Shown here: positions 1 through 7,172 of the stretch, one piece after another
Position numbering within the stretch: the first letter of the stretch is position 1
Layout: each line of letters starts with the position of its first letter
DNA from: Candidatus Rokuibacteriota bacterium
GTDB taxonomy: Bacteria > Methylomirabilota > Methylomirabilia > Rokubacteriales > CSP1-6
Reading direction: 5' to 3'
Length of the DNA stretch: 64,000 nt
Assembly: GCA_003220225.1 (NCBI GenBank)
Contig: QHRU01000057.1
Coordinates: 62,001 to 126,000 of the forward strand
Notes under the pieces: generated by a model
What the model was told of the DNA's origin: nothing
Databases searched by the model: none
The model's input: the letters and a program-made list of their open reading frames with translations, nothing else
Position numbers and translations under genes: made by a program

Positions 1-1
1 C

Positions 2-358
2 GACGGAGCGGAACGGTACGCGTGCTGCGCCACCGACGCGCTCGGTATCGCGCCGATGCTCGGGCTGTCCGTTCACATCGGTACCAAATGTCACCACTGC
101 CAGGCGCCTCTGAACTTCTCGGTCTCCCCGGATGCAGGGCCAGAGGTGGATGGCGTGATGGTGTGGTTCGAAAAGCAGGCCGACCATCGAGGCCGGGCCC
201 TGGACTCGCTCTGAACGACGCTCAACTTCTTCCGGTCGGAAGACCATTTGAGGGCGTGGCGTGAGACGAATCCCACGGCGCCGGGAGCAGGAGCAACGGT
301 GCGGGAGGCGTTCAAGATCGCACGTCGCGTCTTCGGAGGGCTTCTGAGCGCCGGGTGA
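2..358 (+). CDS. Organomercurial lyase (MerB)-like protein, in-frame UGA probably read as selenocysteine; 5' partial
   Basis: The reading frame runs open from the left edge to TGA at 212-214, then continues in the same frame to TGA at 356-358. It encodes 118 visible residues; the N-terminus lies outside the window. Before the first TGA, the [10 protein letters not shown] stretch matches the MerB block with catalytic Cys96 and Asp99. CHHC at residues 30-33 sits where MerB has Cys117. After it, [15 protein letters not shown] matches the MerB C-terminal block. Counting back from the FF pair, codon 71 (TGA) falls exactly on catalytic Cys159 of E. coli MerB. Homology on both sides of one TGA at a catalytic Cys, plus a hairpin at 228-243, argues for selenocysteine rather than a nonsense mutation. 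MerB cleaves carbon-mercury bonds; MerB-like relatives may do other chemistry. No other mer gene is visible. A plain pseudogene is the alternative. Confidence 0.75.
228..243 (+). promoter_or_regulatory. Candidate bacterial SECIS hairpin of the merB-like gene
   Basis: TCTTCC (228-233) pairs perfectly with GGAAGA (238-243) around a GGTC loop (234-237). The stem begins 13 nt after the TGA and the loop 19 nt after it. Known bacterial SECIS elements have a short stem 3' of the UGA within the coding region and a small apical loop with G in the first two positions; the E. coli fdhF loop also contains GGUC. The match is by eye, with no folding calculation. Confidence 0.6.
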
Positions 359-387
359 TTGACAACGCGGCGCGCAGTCTCTACTCT
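359..387 (+). promoter_or_regulatory. Candidate sigma-70 promoter of the first liv operon
   Basis: TTGACA at 359-364, a 17-nt spacer, then TACTCT at 382-387. The -35 is a perfect consensus and the -10 keeps T1, A2 and T6. It lies directly after the merB-like stop codon and about 45 nt before the first liv gene, which suggests the liv operon is transcribed separately. Confidence 0.5.
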
Positions 388-393
388 GCGCGC
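370..393. repeat. Inverted repeat overlapping the -10 of the liv promoter
   Basis: GCGCGCAG (370-377) and CTGCGCGC (386-393) are perfect reverse complements separated by 8 nt. The repeat overlaps the proposed -10 hexamer, so it could be an operator. As RNA it could be a weak terminator for the upstream merB-like gene, although no T-tract follows. Confidence 0.5.
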
Positions 394-431
394 ACGATTC
401 GGGACCCACCCCCATCGCGGAGGGACCCATC

Positions 432-1619
432 ATGGTCCGTGGCGCGCTGGTCGCGCTCATCCTCGTCACCTTCGCCGCGACGGCGCTGGCCGCGCCCGCC
501 GGACCGCCGATCCGCATCGGCGGAACGCTCGCCCTGACCGGCCCCCTCGCGCCCACCGCGCTGCTGCACAAGATCGCGGGCGAGATCTACGTCGACGAAT
601 TGAACAAGGGCAACGGGCTGCTCGGCCGCCCCGTCGAGTGGGGCCTGCTCGACGATCAGTCCAAGCCGGACCTCACGCGCAGCCTCTACGAGAAGCTGAT
701 CACCGTCGACAAGGTCGATCTCCTGATGGGGCCGTACGCGACGAGCGGGATCCTGGCGGCGATGGGCGTCGCGCAGCGCTACCAGAAAGTCTTCCCGCAC
801 CACTCGTTCGGCATGCCGCACCTGGCCAAGTACGAGATGCACTTCCCGACGGCGGCCTTCGGCCCCGAGCCGAACCGCACGGTGCCGACCACGGTCTTCG
901 ACGCCCTCGCCGCCACGTCGAATCCGCCGAAGACGGTCGCCATCGTGACGAGCAAGTTCTCGTCGGCGCAATTCCAGTCCTCCGGCGCGAAGGAGGTGGC
1001 CGAGAAGCGCGGCCTCAAGGTCGTGCTGTACCTCGAATACGAGTTCGGCAACCGCGACTGGGGCGCGCTCGCCGCGCGCGTGAAGGACGCCAACCCCGAC
1101 TTCCTCTGGATCGGCGTGCTCGGCCTGGACGGCAACCAGATGCTGGAGGCGATGAAGAAGCTCGACTACACGCCGCCGCGGCACTTCCACCTGTTCCCCG
1201 CGCCCGGCCCGCTGGCGCTGGCGCCCGACGCGAAGAACGCGCTGTCCGTCACCGTCTTCGAGGAGCACCCGCCCTTCATGAGCAACGCGGGCGCCGCGAA
1301 GCTGGTGCCGCTCTTCCGTGAGCGCGCGACGAAGGCGAACGTGCCCTACCCGTACGTGGAGACGCAGGTGGCCGGCTCGTGGGCGGCCTGGCAGTGCCTG
1401 GAGGCCGCGGTGACCGCGACGAAGAGCCTCGACGACAAAGTGCTCGCGCAGTGGCTGAAGAAGAACCGCGTGGACACGATCATCGGCAAGCTGCGCTTCG
1501 ACGGCCCGAACAACTACGGCGACGATCTCTTCCGGGTGAAGCAGGTGCAGGACGGCAAGTGGGTCGTGGTGTGGCCCCGCGAGTTCGCGGCGCCGGGCGC
1601 CCGGCTGCTCCCGCCCTGA
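432..1619 (+). CDS. Branched-chain amino acid-type ABC transporter substrate-binding protein
   Basis: A 395-residue periplasmic-binding protein of the LivK/HAAT family (type I fold). It has a Sec signal peptide (hydrophobic residues about 4-20, Ala-rich end). The mature start, PIRIGGTLALTGPL, is the usual first strand and ligand-loop motif of LivK proteins, followed by the LLGRPVEW segment. It would capture a solute in the periplasm for the permeases encoded next. A GGAGGG ribosome site precedes ATG 432. The substrate is not determined. The extradiol dioxygenase at the end of this operon and the CoA/aromatic catabolic genes nearby suggest an aromatic or carboxylic compound rather than an amino acid, but that is inference. 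Confidence 0.9.
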   Translation: MVRGALVALILVTFAATALAAPAGPPIRIGGTLALTGPLAPTALLHKIAGEIYVDELNKGNGLLGRPVEWGLLDDQSKPDLTRSLYEKLITVDKVDLLMGPYATSGILAAMGVAQRYQKVFPHHSFGMPHLAKYEMHFPTAAFGPEPNRTVPTTVFDALAATSNPPKTVAIVTSKFSSAQFQSSGAKEVAEKRGLKVVLYLEYEFGNRDWGALAARVKDANPDFLWIGVLGLDGNQMLEAMKKLDYTPPRHFHLFPAPGPLALAPDAKNALSVTVFEEHPPFMSNAGAAKLVPLFRERATKANVPYPYVETQVAGSWAAWQCLEAAVTATKSLDDKVLAQWLKKNRVDTIIGKLRFDGPNNYGDDLFRVKQVQDGKWVVVWPREFAAPGARLLPP

Positions 1620-1642
1620 CCGGATCGCGCGGGTAGCGCGCG

Positions 1643-2494
1643 ATGCCGAGCCTCACGCTGCTCGGCCAGTCGGTCGTCTCCGGCCTGCTGGCCGGCGGCC
1701 TGTACGCATTGCTCGCGCTGGGCCTCAGTCTCTCGTGGGGCCTGTTGCGGCTGGTGAACCTCTCGCACTTCGCCCTGGCCCTCCTCGGCGCGTATCTCAC
1801 CTACCAGCTCGGCCACGCCTTCCACCTGGCGCCGTGGCTGGCCGCCGGCCTCATCGTGCCGGCGTTCTTCGCCCTCGGCGTGGTGCTCCACGTCGTCTTC
1901 GCGCGGTTCCGCGTCACCGAGTTCACCTCGCTGCTCGTCACCTTCGGGCTCGCGGTGATCCTCGAGTCGCTCATCCAGTGGTTCTGGACGGCCGACTACC
2001 GGCGCTACGAGACGCCGTGGGCGAGCGCGTCCATCCGCGTGGGCCCGCTCTTCGTCCCGACGCTCGAGCTGCTCGCGTGCCTGACCGCGGCCACCCTGGC
2101 CGTTGCCACCTGGGCGTGGCTGCGCTTCACCTACGTGGGCAAGGCGCTGCGCGCGGCCGCCGAGGACCCCGCGATGGCGGGCGCGTTCGGCGTGAACCAC
2201 CGCGCCCACGCCTTCGTGCTCTCCGGCATCAGCGCGGCCTACGCCGGCGTGGCGGGCGCGTTCATCGCGCTCATCTCGACGCTGGCGCCGGCGCAGATCT
2301 GGGCCTGGCTCGGCACGGTCTTCGCGGTGGTGATCATCGGCGGCCTCGGCAATCCGGTGGGCGCGCTGCTGGCGGGATTCCTGATCGGCGTCAGCGAGTC
2401 GGTCACGATGGCCGTCGCCGCGCCGGCGTGGGCGCCGCTCGTCTCGTTCTCGATCCTCATCGGGCTCCTCGTGCTGCGTCCGGAGCGCGTGTGA
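1643..2494 (+). CDS. Branched-chain-type ABC transporter permease, LivH family
   Basis: A 283-residue inner-membrane permease with about eight hydrophobic helices. The N-terminal GLLAGGLYALLALGLSLSWG motif and the later EDPAMAGAFGVN loop (the cytoplasmic EAA-like coupling region that contacts the ATPase) are typical of LivH. It forms the translocation pore with the LivM part of the next gene. It follows the binding-protein gene by 23 nt, and its stop codon overlaps the GTG start of the next gene, which points to translational coupling. Confidence 0.92.
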   Translation: MPSLTLLGQSVVSGLLAGGLYALLALGLSLSWGLLRLVNLSHFALALLGAYLTYQLGHAFHLAPWLAAGLIVPAFFALGVVLHVVFARFRVTEFTSLLVTFGLAVILESLIQWFWTADYRRYETPWASASIRVGPLFVPTLELLACLTAATLAVATWAWLRFTYVGKALRAAAEDPAMAGAFGVNHRAHAFVLSGISAAYAGVAGAFIALISTLAPAQIWAWLGTVFAVVIIGGLGNPVGALLAGFLIGVSESVTMAVAAPAWAPLVSFSILIGLLVLRPERV

Positions 2495-4218
2495 GGCAGG
2501 CCATCGGCCTTCTCGCCGCGGGACTCATCCTCGCGATGCTGCCGCTGGTCGGGCTGCCGGCCTTCTACGAGTCCTTCCTCTACCTCGTCTTCCACTGGGT
2601 CGCGCTCGCCACGAGCTGGAGCCTGCTGAGCGGTTACGCCGGCTATTTCAGCTTCGGCCACGGCGCCTTCTTCGGCGCCGGCATGTACACGGTGGCCACG
2701 CTCACGGCGGGCCTCGGCGCGCCGTTCCTCGCCGCCCTGCCCGTGGCGGCGGTCGTTGCTACGCTGCTGAGCCTCGGCATCGGCGCCGTCGTCTTCCGGG
2801 TCAAGCGCCTGCGCGGCGAGCTGTTCGGTCTGCTCACGCTCGCCATCACGTTCGTGCTGGCGACGATCGTCCTCAACACGCGTCTGGACGGCGGGCCCGG
2901 CGTCTACCTGAGCAACGTGCCGCTTCCGCGCCTCGTCGCCTCGCCCACCGGCACCTTCTACCTCCTCGCCCTCGGTCTCGCCGTCCTCACGCTGGCCGCC
3001 GCGTACACCATCACAAGCTCGCGGCTCGGGCTCGGCCTGTTCGCCATCCACGACGACGAGGACGTCGCCGAGGTCGAGGGCGTGCCGACGTTCGCGTACA
3101 AGCTCGTGGCGTTCGCGCTGTCGGCGGGGATCGCCGGCGTCGCCGGCGGCATCCACGCCATGTACGTGAGCTACCTCACCGTTCCCGACACCTTCTCGAT
3201 CACCGTGCCGCTCTACGTCGTGCTGATGTCCGTCCTCGGCGGCGCGCGCCACTGGCTGGGCCCCGCGGTGGGCGCGGCCCTCATCACGGCCTCGCTCTAC
3301 GCGTTCACCGGCGGCCAGCAGGCCATCCTCGGCCGCGCGGTGGTCGCCTTCGTCCTCATCCTGATAGTCCTTCTGCTGCCCGAGGGCCTGGTGCCCGCCG
3401 TCCTCCGGCGCGCGCGCGGCCAGCGGGGGCGCGCCGCCGACGTCGCGGTGGCCCCGATCCTCGCGGCAGCCGGCGCGCGTACGGAAGCGCCGGCGACGCT
3501 CGACTGCCGCGACGTGTGGAGGGCGTTCGGCGGGATCCAGGCGCTGCGCGGCGTGAGCCTGAGCGTGGCGCCCGGCGAGATCGTCGCCCTCGTCGGGCCC
3601 AACGGCTCGGGCAAGACCACGCTGATCAACGTGATCAGCGGCCATCACGCGGCGGATCGCGGACGGGTCGAGCTGGGCGCAGCGACGCTGACCGGACGCC
3701 CGGCGCACGAGATCGCCGGGCTCGGCGTGTCGCGCACCTATCAGATCCCGCGCCCGTTCGCTCACTTCAGCGCGCTCGACAACGTGGCCCTGGCCGCGAC
3801 GTTCGGCTCGGCGCGCTGCGCGCCCGCCGAGGCCCGCGCCGAGGCGCGCGCCTGGCTGGAGTTCACCGGGCTCGGCCGGCGCGCGGCGGCGCTGCCCCAC
3901 GAGCTCAACCTGCACGAGCGCAAATTCCTCGAGCTGGCGCGCGCGCTCGCGGGCCGGCCGCGCGTGATCCTGCTCGACGAGGTGCTGTCGGGCCTCAACC
4001 CCGGGGAGATCGCGAGCGCGGTCCACCTGATCCGCCAGATCCGCGAGCGTGGGGTGGCCATTCTCTTCGTCGAGCACCTCATGCGCGCCGTCCTCGAGCT
4101 GTCGGACCGCGTGGTGGTGCTGAACGAGGGCGAGGTCATCGCCGCCGGCGGTCCGCGCGAGGCGATGCGCGCCGCGCGCGTCATCGAGGTCTATCTCGGC
4201 AAGGCCCATGTTGCTTGA
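2491..4218 (+). CDS. LivM permease-LivG ATPase fusion protein
   Basis: A 575-residue protein. The GTG at 2491 overlaps the livH stop. Residues 1 to about 310 form a LivM-type permease (LLSGYAGYFSFGHGAFFGAG is the family signature). Residues about 330-575 form a LivG-type ATPase: Walker A GPNGSGKTT, Walker B VILLDE, and a His switch in FVEHLMRAV. The ABC signature is the LivG-like LNLHERK form rather than LSGGQ. LivM and LivG are usually separate, as they are in the second liv cluster of this window (43912-45567). An Arg/Ala-rich linker of about 25 residues joins the two here. No stop or restart is visible at the junction, so a true fusion is the simplest reading. Confidence 0.92.
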   Translation: MRQAIGLLAAGLILAMLPLVGLPAFYESFLYLVFHWVALATSWSLLSGYAGYFSFGHGAFFGAGMYTVATLTAGLGAPFLAALPVAAVVATLLSLGIGAVVFRVKRLRGELFGLLTLAITFVLATIVLNTRLDGGPGVYLSNVPLPRLVASPTGTFYLLALGLAVLTLAAAYTITSSRLGLGLFAIHDDEDVAEVEGVPTFAYKLVAFALSAGIAGVAGGIHAMYVSYLTVPDTFSITVPLYVVLMSVLGGARHWLGPAVGAALITASLYAFTGGQQAILGRAVVAFVLILIVLLLPEGLVPAVLRRARGQRGRAADVAVAPILAAAGARTEAPATLDCRDVWRAFGGIQALRGVSLSVAPGEIVALVGPNGSGKTTLINVISGHHAADRGRVELGAATLTGRPAHEIAGLGVSRTYQIPRPFAHFSALDNVALAATFGSARCAPAEARAEARAWLEFTGLGRRAAALPHELNLHERKFLELARALAGRPRVILLDEVLSGLNPGEIASAVHLIRQIRERGVAILFVEHLMRAVLELSDRVVVLNEGEVIAAGGPREAMRAARVIEVYLGKAHVA

Positions 4219-4936
4219 GGTGCGCCGGCTCGCCATCGCGTACGGCGACGCCCCCGCGGTGTGGGACGCGACGCTGGAGGTGGATGCGGGCGAGGTCGTC
4301 TCGGTCATCGGACCGAACGGCGCCGGCAAGAGCACGCTCGTCAACACGATCGCCGGGCTGCACCGCGCGCGCTCGGGTGAGTTGCGTTTCGCCGGGCTCG
4401 ACCTCGGCGCCGTCGCACCGCACCTCGTGTGTCGCCACGGCATCGCGCTGGTGCCGGAAGGTCGGCGGCTGTTCGCGCGGATGTCCGTCGAGGAAAACCT
4501 GGACATCGGCTGCTACCGCGGCGAGGCGCGCCGCGCCCGGCGGGAGACGCTCGACCGCGTCTACCATCTCTTTCCGATCCTGAGCGAGCGCCGGCGGCAG
4601 GCGGCGGGCTCGCTGTCGGGGGGCCAGCAGCAGATGGCGGCGATCGGCCGCGCGCTGATGGCGCGCCCGCGCCTGCTGCTGCTCGACGAGCCGTCGCTCG
4701 GCCTGGCGCCGGCGGTGGTGGATCACATGTTCGAGATCATCCGCGCCATCCACGCCGAGGGCGTGACCATCCTGCTCGTCGAGCAGAACGTCGTGCGGGC
4801 GCTGGAGATCGCCGACCGCGCCTACGTGCTCGAGGAGGGCCGCGTCGTGGCGGGCGGGGCGCCGGCGGTATTGCGCGAGCAAACGCGTATCCAGGAGGCG
4901 TATCTTGGTCTCCGCGACGGCGGAGGGCCGTCGTAA
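4208..4936 (+). CDS. Branched-chain-type ABC transporter ATP-binding protein, LivF family
   Basis: A 242-residue ATPase starting inside the end of the LivM-LivG gene (11-nt overlap). It has Walker A GPNGAGKST, the LivF-specific LVPEGRRLFARMSVEENL region, signature LSGGQQQM, Walker B LLLLDEPSLG and switch His in the LLVEQN region (LivF-type Gln/Asn). It energises uptake as the partner of the LivG half. The closing YVLEEGRVV and IQEAYLG segments are the usual LivF C-terminus, which helps identify the livF remnant near 18.1 kb. Confidence 0.93.
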   Translation: MLLEVRRLAIAYGDAPAVWDATLEVDAGEVVSVIGPNGAGKSTLVNTIAGLHRARSGELRFAGLDLGAVAPHLVCRHGIALVPEGRRLFARMSVEENLDIGCYRGEARRARRETLDRVYHLFPILSERRRQAAGSLSGGQQQMAAIGRALMARPRLLLLDEPSLGLAPAVVDHMFEIIRAIHAEGVTILLVEQNVVRALEIADRAYVLEEGRVVAGGAPAVLREQTRIQEAYLGLRDGGGPS

Positions 4937-4953
4937 ACCCAGGAGGGACGAGC

Positions 4954-5901
4954 ATGGCTCTGATCAAGGTGAAGGACCTCGCGTACGGGCGGCTGCGGTC
5001 GCCCGACCTCGACGCGGCGGAGGAGTTCCTCACGCACTTCGGCATGATCCGCGCGGCGCGCACGCCGAGCGCGCTCTACATGCGCGGCACCGACCCCGGC
5101 CATCACCTGCACGTCACGGAGAAGGGCGACCCCGCCTTCGTCGGCCTGGCGTATTACGCGGCGAGCGAGGACGACCTGAAGCGCGTGGCGAAGGCGCCCG
5201 GCGCCTCCGGCGTGGAGTCGATCGACGAGCCCGGCGGCGGCCGGCGCGTGCGGCTGCGCGAGCCGAACGGCTACCAGGTCGAGGTGGTGTACGGCATCGA
5301 GCCGCTGCCGCCGATCCCGGTGCCCGGCCAGCACATGAACAGCGGCCTCGAGCCACTCCGCCGCGCCGGCGATCTGATGCGGCTGCGCCCGTCGCCCTCG
5401 CCGATCAAGCGGATGGGCCACGGCGTGCTCGGCACGCCGAAGGTGAAGGAGACCGTGCAGTGGTTCCGCGAGACGCTGGGGTTCATCTGCTCTGACGACG
5501 TGTACGCGGGCGACAAGAGCAACGTCATCGGCTCGTTCAACCGTTGCGATCGTGGCGACGAGTACGTCGATCACCACACATTCTTCTGCGTACACAACGA
5601 GCGCGCGGGGCTGAACCACATGTCGTTCGAGGTGCCGGACGTGGACGCCGTGTTCAAGGACCACGAGTACCTGACGCGGCTCGGCAAGTACGACCACATG
5701 TGGGGCGTGGGGCGGCACCTGCTCGGCAGCCAGGTCTACGACTACTGGGCCGATCCGTGGGGCCGCGTCCACGAGCGTTGGGCGGACACCGACCGGCTCA
5801 ACGCGAAGAGCGGCAGCAATCTCCTGTCGGCCGAGGAAGGGTTCAGGAGCCAGTGGGGCGAGAACCCGCCGGAGCGGTTCATCAAGCACGTGAGCCAATA
5901 G
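4954..5901 (+). CDS. Extradiol ring-cleavage dioxygenase, type I, two VOC domains
   Basis: A 315-residue protein with two vicinal-oxygen-chelate modules (about 5-125 and 145-290). The expected iron ligands are visible in the C-terminal module: His in KRMGHGVLG, His in GLNHMSFEV and Glu in GRVHERWAD. This is the 2-His-1-carboxylate set of 2,3-dihydroxybiphenyl/catechol 2,3-dioxygenases, which open catechol rings with O2. AGGAGG lies 9 nt before ATG 4954. It is 17 nt downstream of livF, so it is probably co-transcribed with the transporter, which suggests import and cleavage of an aromatic compound. The exact substrate cannot be read from the sequence. Confidence 0.88.
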   Translation: MALIKVKDLAYGRLRSPDLDAAEEFLTHFGMIRAARTPSALYMRGTDPGHHLHVTEKGDPAFVGLAYYAASEDDLKRVAKAPGASGVESIDEPGGGRRVRLREPNGYQVEVVYGIEPLPPIPVPGQHMNSGLEPLRRAGDLMRLRPSPSPIKRMGHGVLGTPKVKETVQWFRETLGFICSDDVYAGDKSNVIGSFNRCDRGDEYVDHHTFFCVHNERAGLNHMSFEVPDVDAVFKDHEYLTRLGKYDHMWGVGRHLLGSQVYDYWADPWGRVHERWADTDRLNAKSGSNLLSAEEGFRSQWGENPPERFIKHVSQ

Positions 5902-6016
5902 TTCTGAATGTGAGATCCAGCTGACTGATGGGGAGTCGTGTGAGCAGCAGACCTTCGGGGTGGAGTCTCTATTGGGTCGCCTCAGACGGTGCGGAGGACT
6001 GTCGCTCTCGAGACGG

Positions 6017-6439
6017 TCAGATGTCAGAGGGCATCACGATGGGAATGACCCGCCGTCCATGTGAGCGGTAGACGCGGAAGTCACTGTCGAGCGTGAGTAC
6101 TGCAACATTCGGTTGCCGCTCGATCATGCGGACGAGGCAGGCATCGGCGAGCGACATGGGCACGTCCGAATAACGGGTCATGAGCCTGCCCAGCGCCTCG
6201 ATGTCCGCCTCGACGTCGTACGCGACCTTGACGACGCCTCGACCGACAAGCTCGAGCACCGCCGCCGGACCTCCCGACGACTTCCTGAGCAAAAAGCAGG
6301 CCTCGGTCAGAACGGCCTCGCACGTCAGGACCGGGGGCTCGACGTCGGCCCATTGCTCGGTCGTCCACCGGTGGTAGCGATCACGGCGGTTGATGAGGGC
6401 CACGAGCGGACCGGTATCGAGCACGACGGTCCGATTCAA
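6017..6439 (-). CDS. PIN-domain ribonuclease toxin, VapC-like
   Basis: A 140-residue PIN domain. Its acidic active-site residues appear in order: Asp in VVLDTGPLVAL, Glu in LTEACFLL, Asp in LADACLV and Asp in LTLDSDF. VapC-type toxins cleave RNA (often tRNA or rRNA) unless bound by their antitoxin. I place the start at a TTG (6437-6439) that shares bases with the antitoxin TGA, the usual coupled arrangement. A longer in-frame start at 6499 would add 20 unconserved residues inside the antitoxin gene. Transcribed after the antitoxin at 6436-6675. Confidence 0.85.
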   Translation of the reverse strand: MNRTVVLDTGPLVALINRRDRYHRWTTEQWADVEPPVLTCEAVLTEACFLLRKSSGGPAAVLELVGRGVVKVAYDVEADIEALGRLMTRYSDVPMSLADACLVRMIERQPNVAVLTLDSDFRVYRSHGRRVIPIVMPSDI

Positions 6440-6675
6440 CGGCCGAAGGTCTTCAGATGAGCCTTGTTCACCGAGAGGTCGGCGGGCCCCGCGACGCATC
6501 CCACGAGATCGCGAACGAGGTCGAGCGCCGAGCCGCGCTTCGGCGTGCCCCGTTCGCGAAGCACGCCCTCGAGGGTTTTCCGCACCAGGCTGGATTTGGT
6601 CGTCTTTCGGCGCCGCGCCACGGCCGTGAGCCTGGCGTCGAGCCCGTCCGGCAACTTGACTGAGAGCGTTTTCAC
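6436..6675 (-). CDS. Ribbon-helix-helix antitoxin of the PIN toxin
   Basis: A 79-residue protein. The N-terminal strand KTLSVKLPDGLDARL followed by the KTTKSSLVRKTLE helix is a CopG/Arc-type ribbon-helix-helix DNA-binding domain. The C-terminal tail (about 45-79) would wrap the toxin. GTG 6675 is preferred because GGGAGG lies 7 nt upstream; an ATG 18 nt further upstream lies 3' of this ribosome site. Such antitoxins normally repress their own promoter, and a candidate extended -10 sits at 6697-6705. Confidence 0.85.
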   Translation of the reverse strand: MKTLSVKLPDGLDARLTAVARRRKTTKSSLVRKTLEGVLRERGTPKRGSALDLVRDLVGCVAGPADLSVNKAHLKTFGR

Positions 6676-6696
6676 TCGTGACCTCCCGGTCATCCC

Positions 6697-6705
6697 ATTA
6701 TGCCA
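6697..6705 (-). promoter_or_regulatory. Candidate extended -10 promoter of the toxin-antitoxin operon
   Basis: On the minus strand TGG followed by CATAAT (five of six consensus bases) forms an extended -10. Transcription would begin about 15 nt before the antitoxin GTG. No good -35 is visible. Confidence 0.4.
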
Positions 6706-6725
6706 GAGTCGTCATACCAGCGTAC

Positions 6726-6754
6726 TTGACGAACAGCGCCCGGCCCTGTATCCG
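6726..6754 (+). promoter_or_regulatory. Candidate sigma-70 promoter of the cupin-hydratase-molybdenum enzyme operon
   Basis: TTGACG at 6726-6731 and TATCCG at 6749-6754 with a 17-nt spacer, 22 nt before the first ATG of the plus-strand operon. The -35 has five of six consensus bases; the -10 is weak but is preceded by TG. Confidence 0.35.
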
Positions 6755-6775
6755 TGGGGCCCCGAGGAGGCGCCC

Positions 6776-7135
6776 ATGGCGATCATCCGCATCTACACGG
6801 GCCTGGACGGCACGTCGCACTTCCAGGACATCGAGCCCAGGCTCGAGCCGCGCGGCGACCAGTCCGAGGCCGCCGAGCTGATCCCCGGCAGCGGCATCGT
6901 CGTCCGCCGCTTCGAGCCCAAGCGCACCAACCCCTGGCATCACGCGCCGGGGCGCTACGCCGTCTTCACGCTCTCCGGCGCCGTCGACATCGAGATCGGC
7001 GACGGTACCGTCCGCCGGCTCGGCCCCGGCGACATCCTGATCGCCGAGGACCTGACGGGCCAGGGCCACGGCACGCGCGAGGTCGGGCCCGGGCCGCGCG
7101 TGTCGGTCTTCGTGCCGCTCGGCGCACCCCGGTGA
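6776..7135 (+). CDS. Small cupin-domain protein
   Basis: A 119-residue single-domain beta barrel. The NPWHHAPGRYAVFTLSGAVD stretch has the cupin-1 shape with one His pair, and the GDILIAEDLTGQGHG stretch corresponds to cupin motif 2 with its final metal-ligand His. The metal site looks reduced compared with classic cupins. GAGGAGG lies just upstream of ATG 6776. First gene of a plus-strand operon with an enoyl-CoA hydratase and a molybdenum hydroxylase subunit. It could be an isomerase, a dioxygenase-like enzyme or a small-molecule binder. Confidence 0.8.
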   Translation: MAIIRIYTGLDGTSHFQDIEPRLEPRGDQSEAAELIPGSGIVVRRFEPKRTNPWHHAPGRYAVFTLSGAVDIEIGDGTVRRLGPGDILIAEDLTGQGHGTREVGPGPRVSVFVPLGAPR

Positions 7136-7172
7136 AGCGCAGCACGGCCTCCGCCCGCCTCTGGAGGACACG

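Noticed and set aside
22-264. 80-codon plus-strand frame at the left edge
   Set aside because: Different frame from the MerB-like gene; Arg-rich and without homology. The MerB-like frame is supported on both sides of the TGA.
2239-4506. Long antisense open frame (755 codons) over the liv operon, and similar long frames opposite other genes
   Set aside because: High GC sequence gives long stop-free frames opposite real genes; composition is Arg/Ala/Gly-rich without domain motifs.
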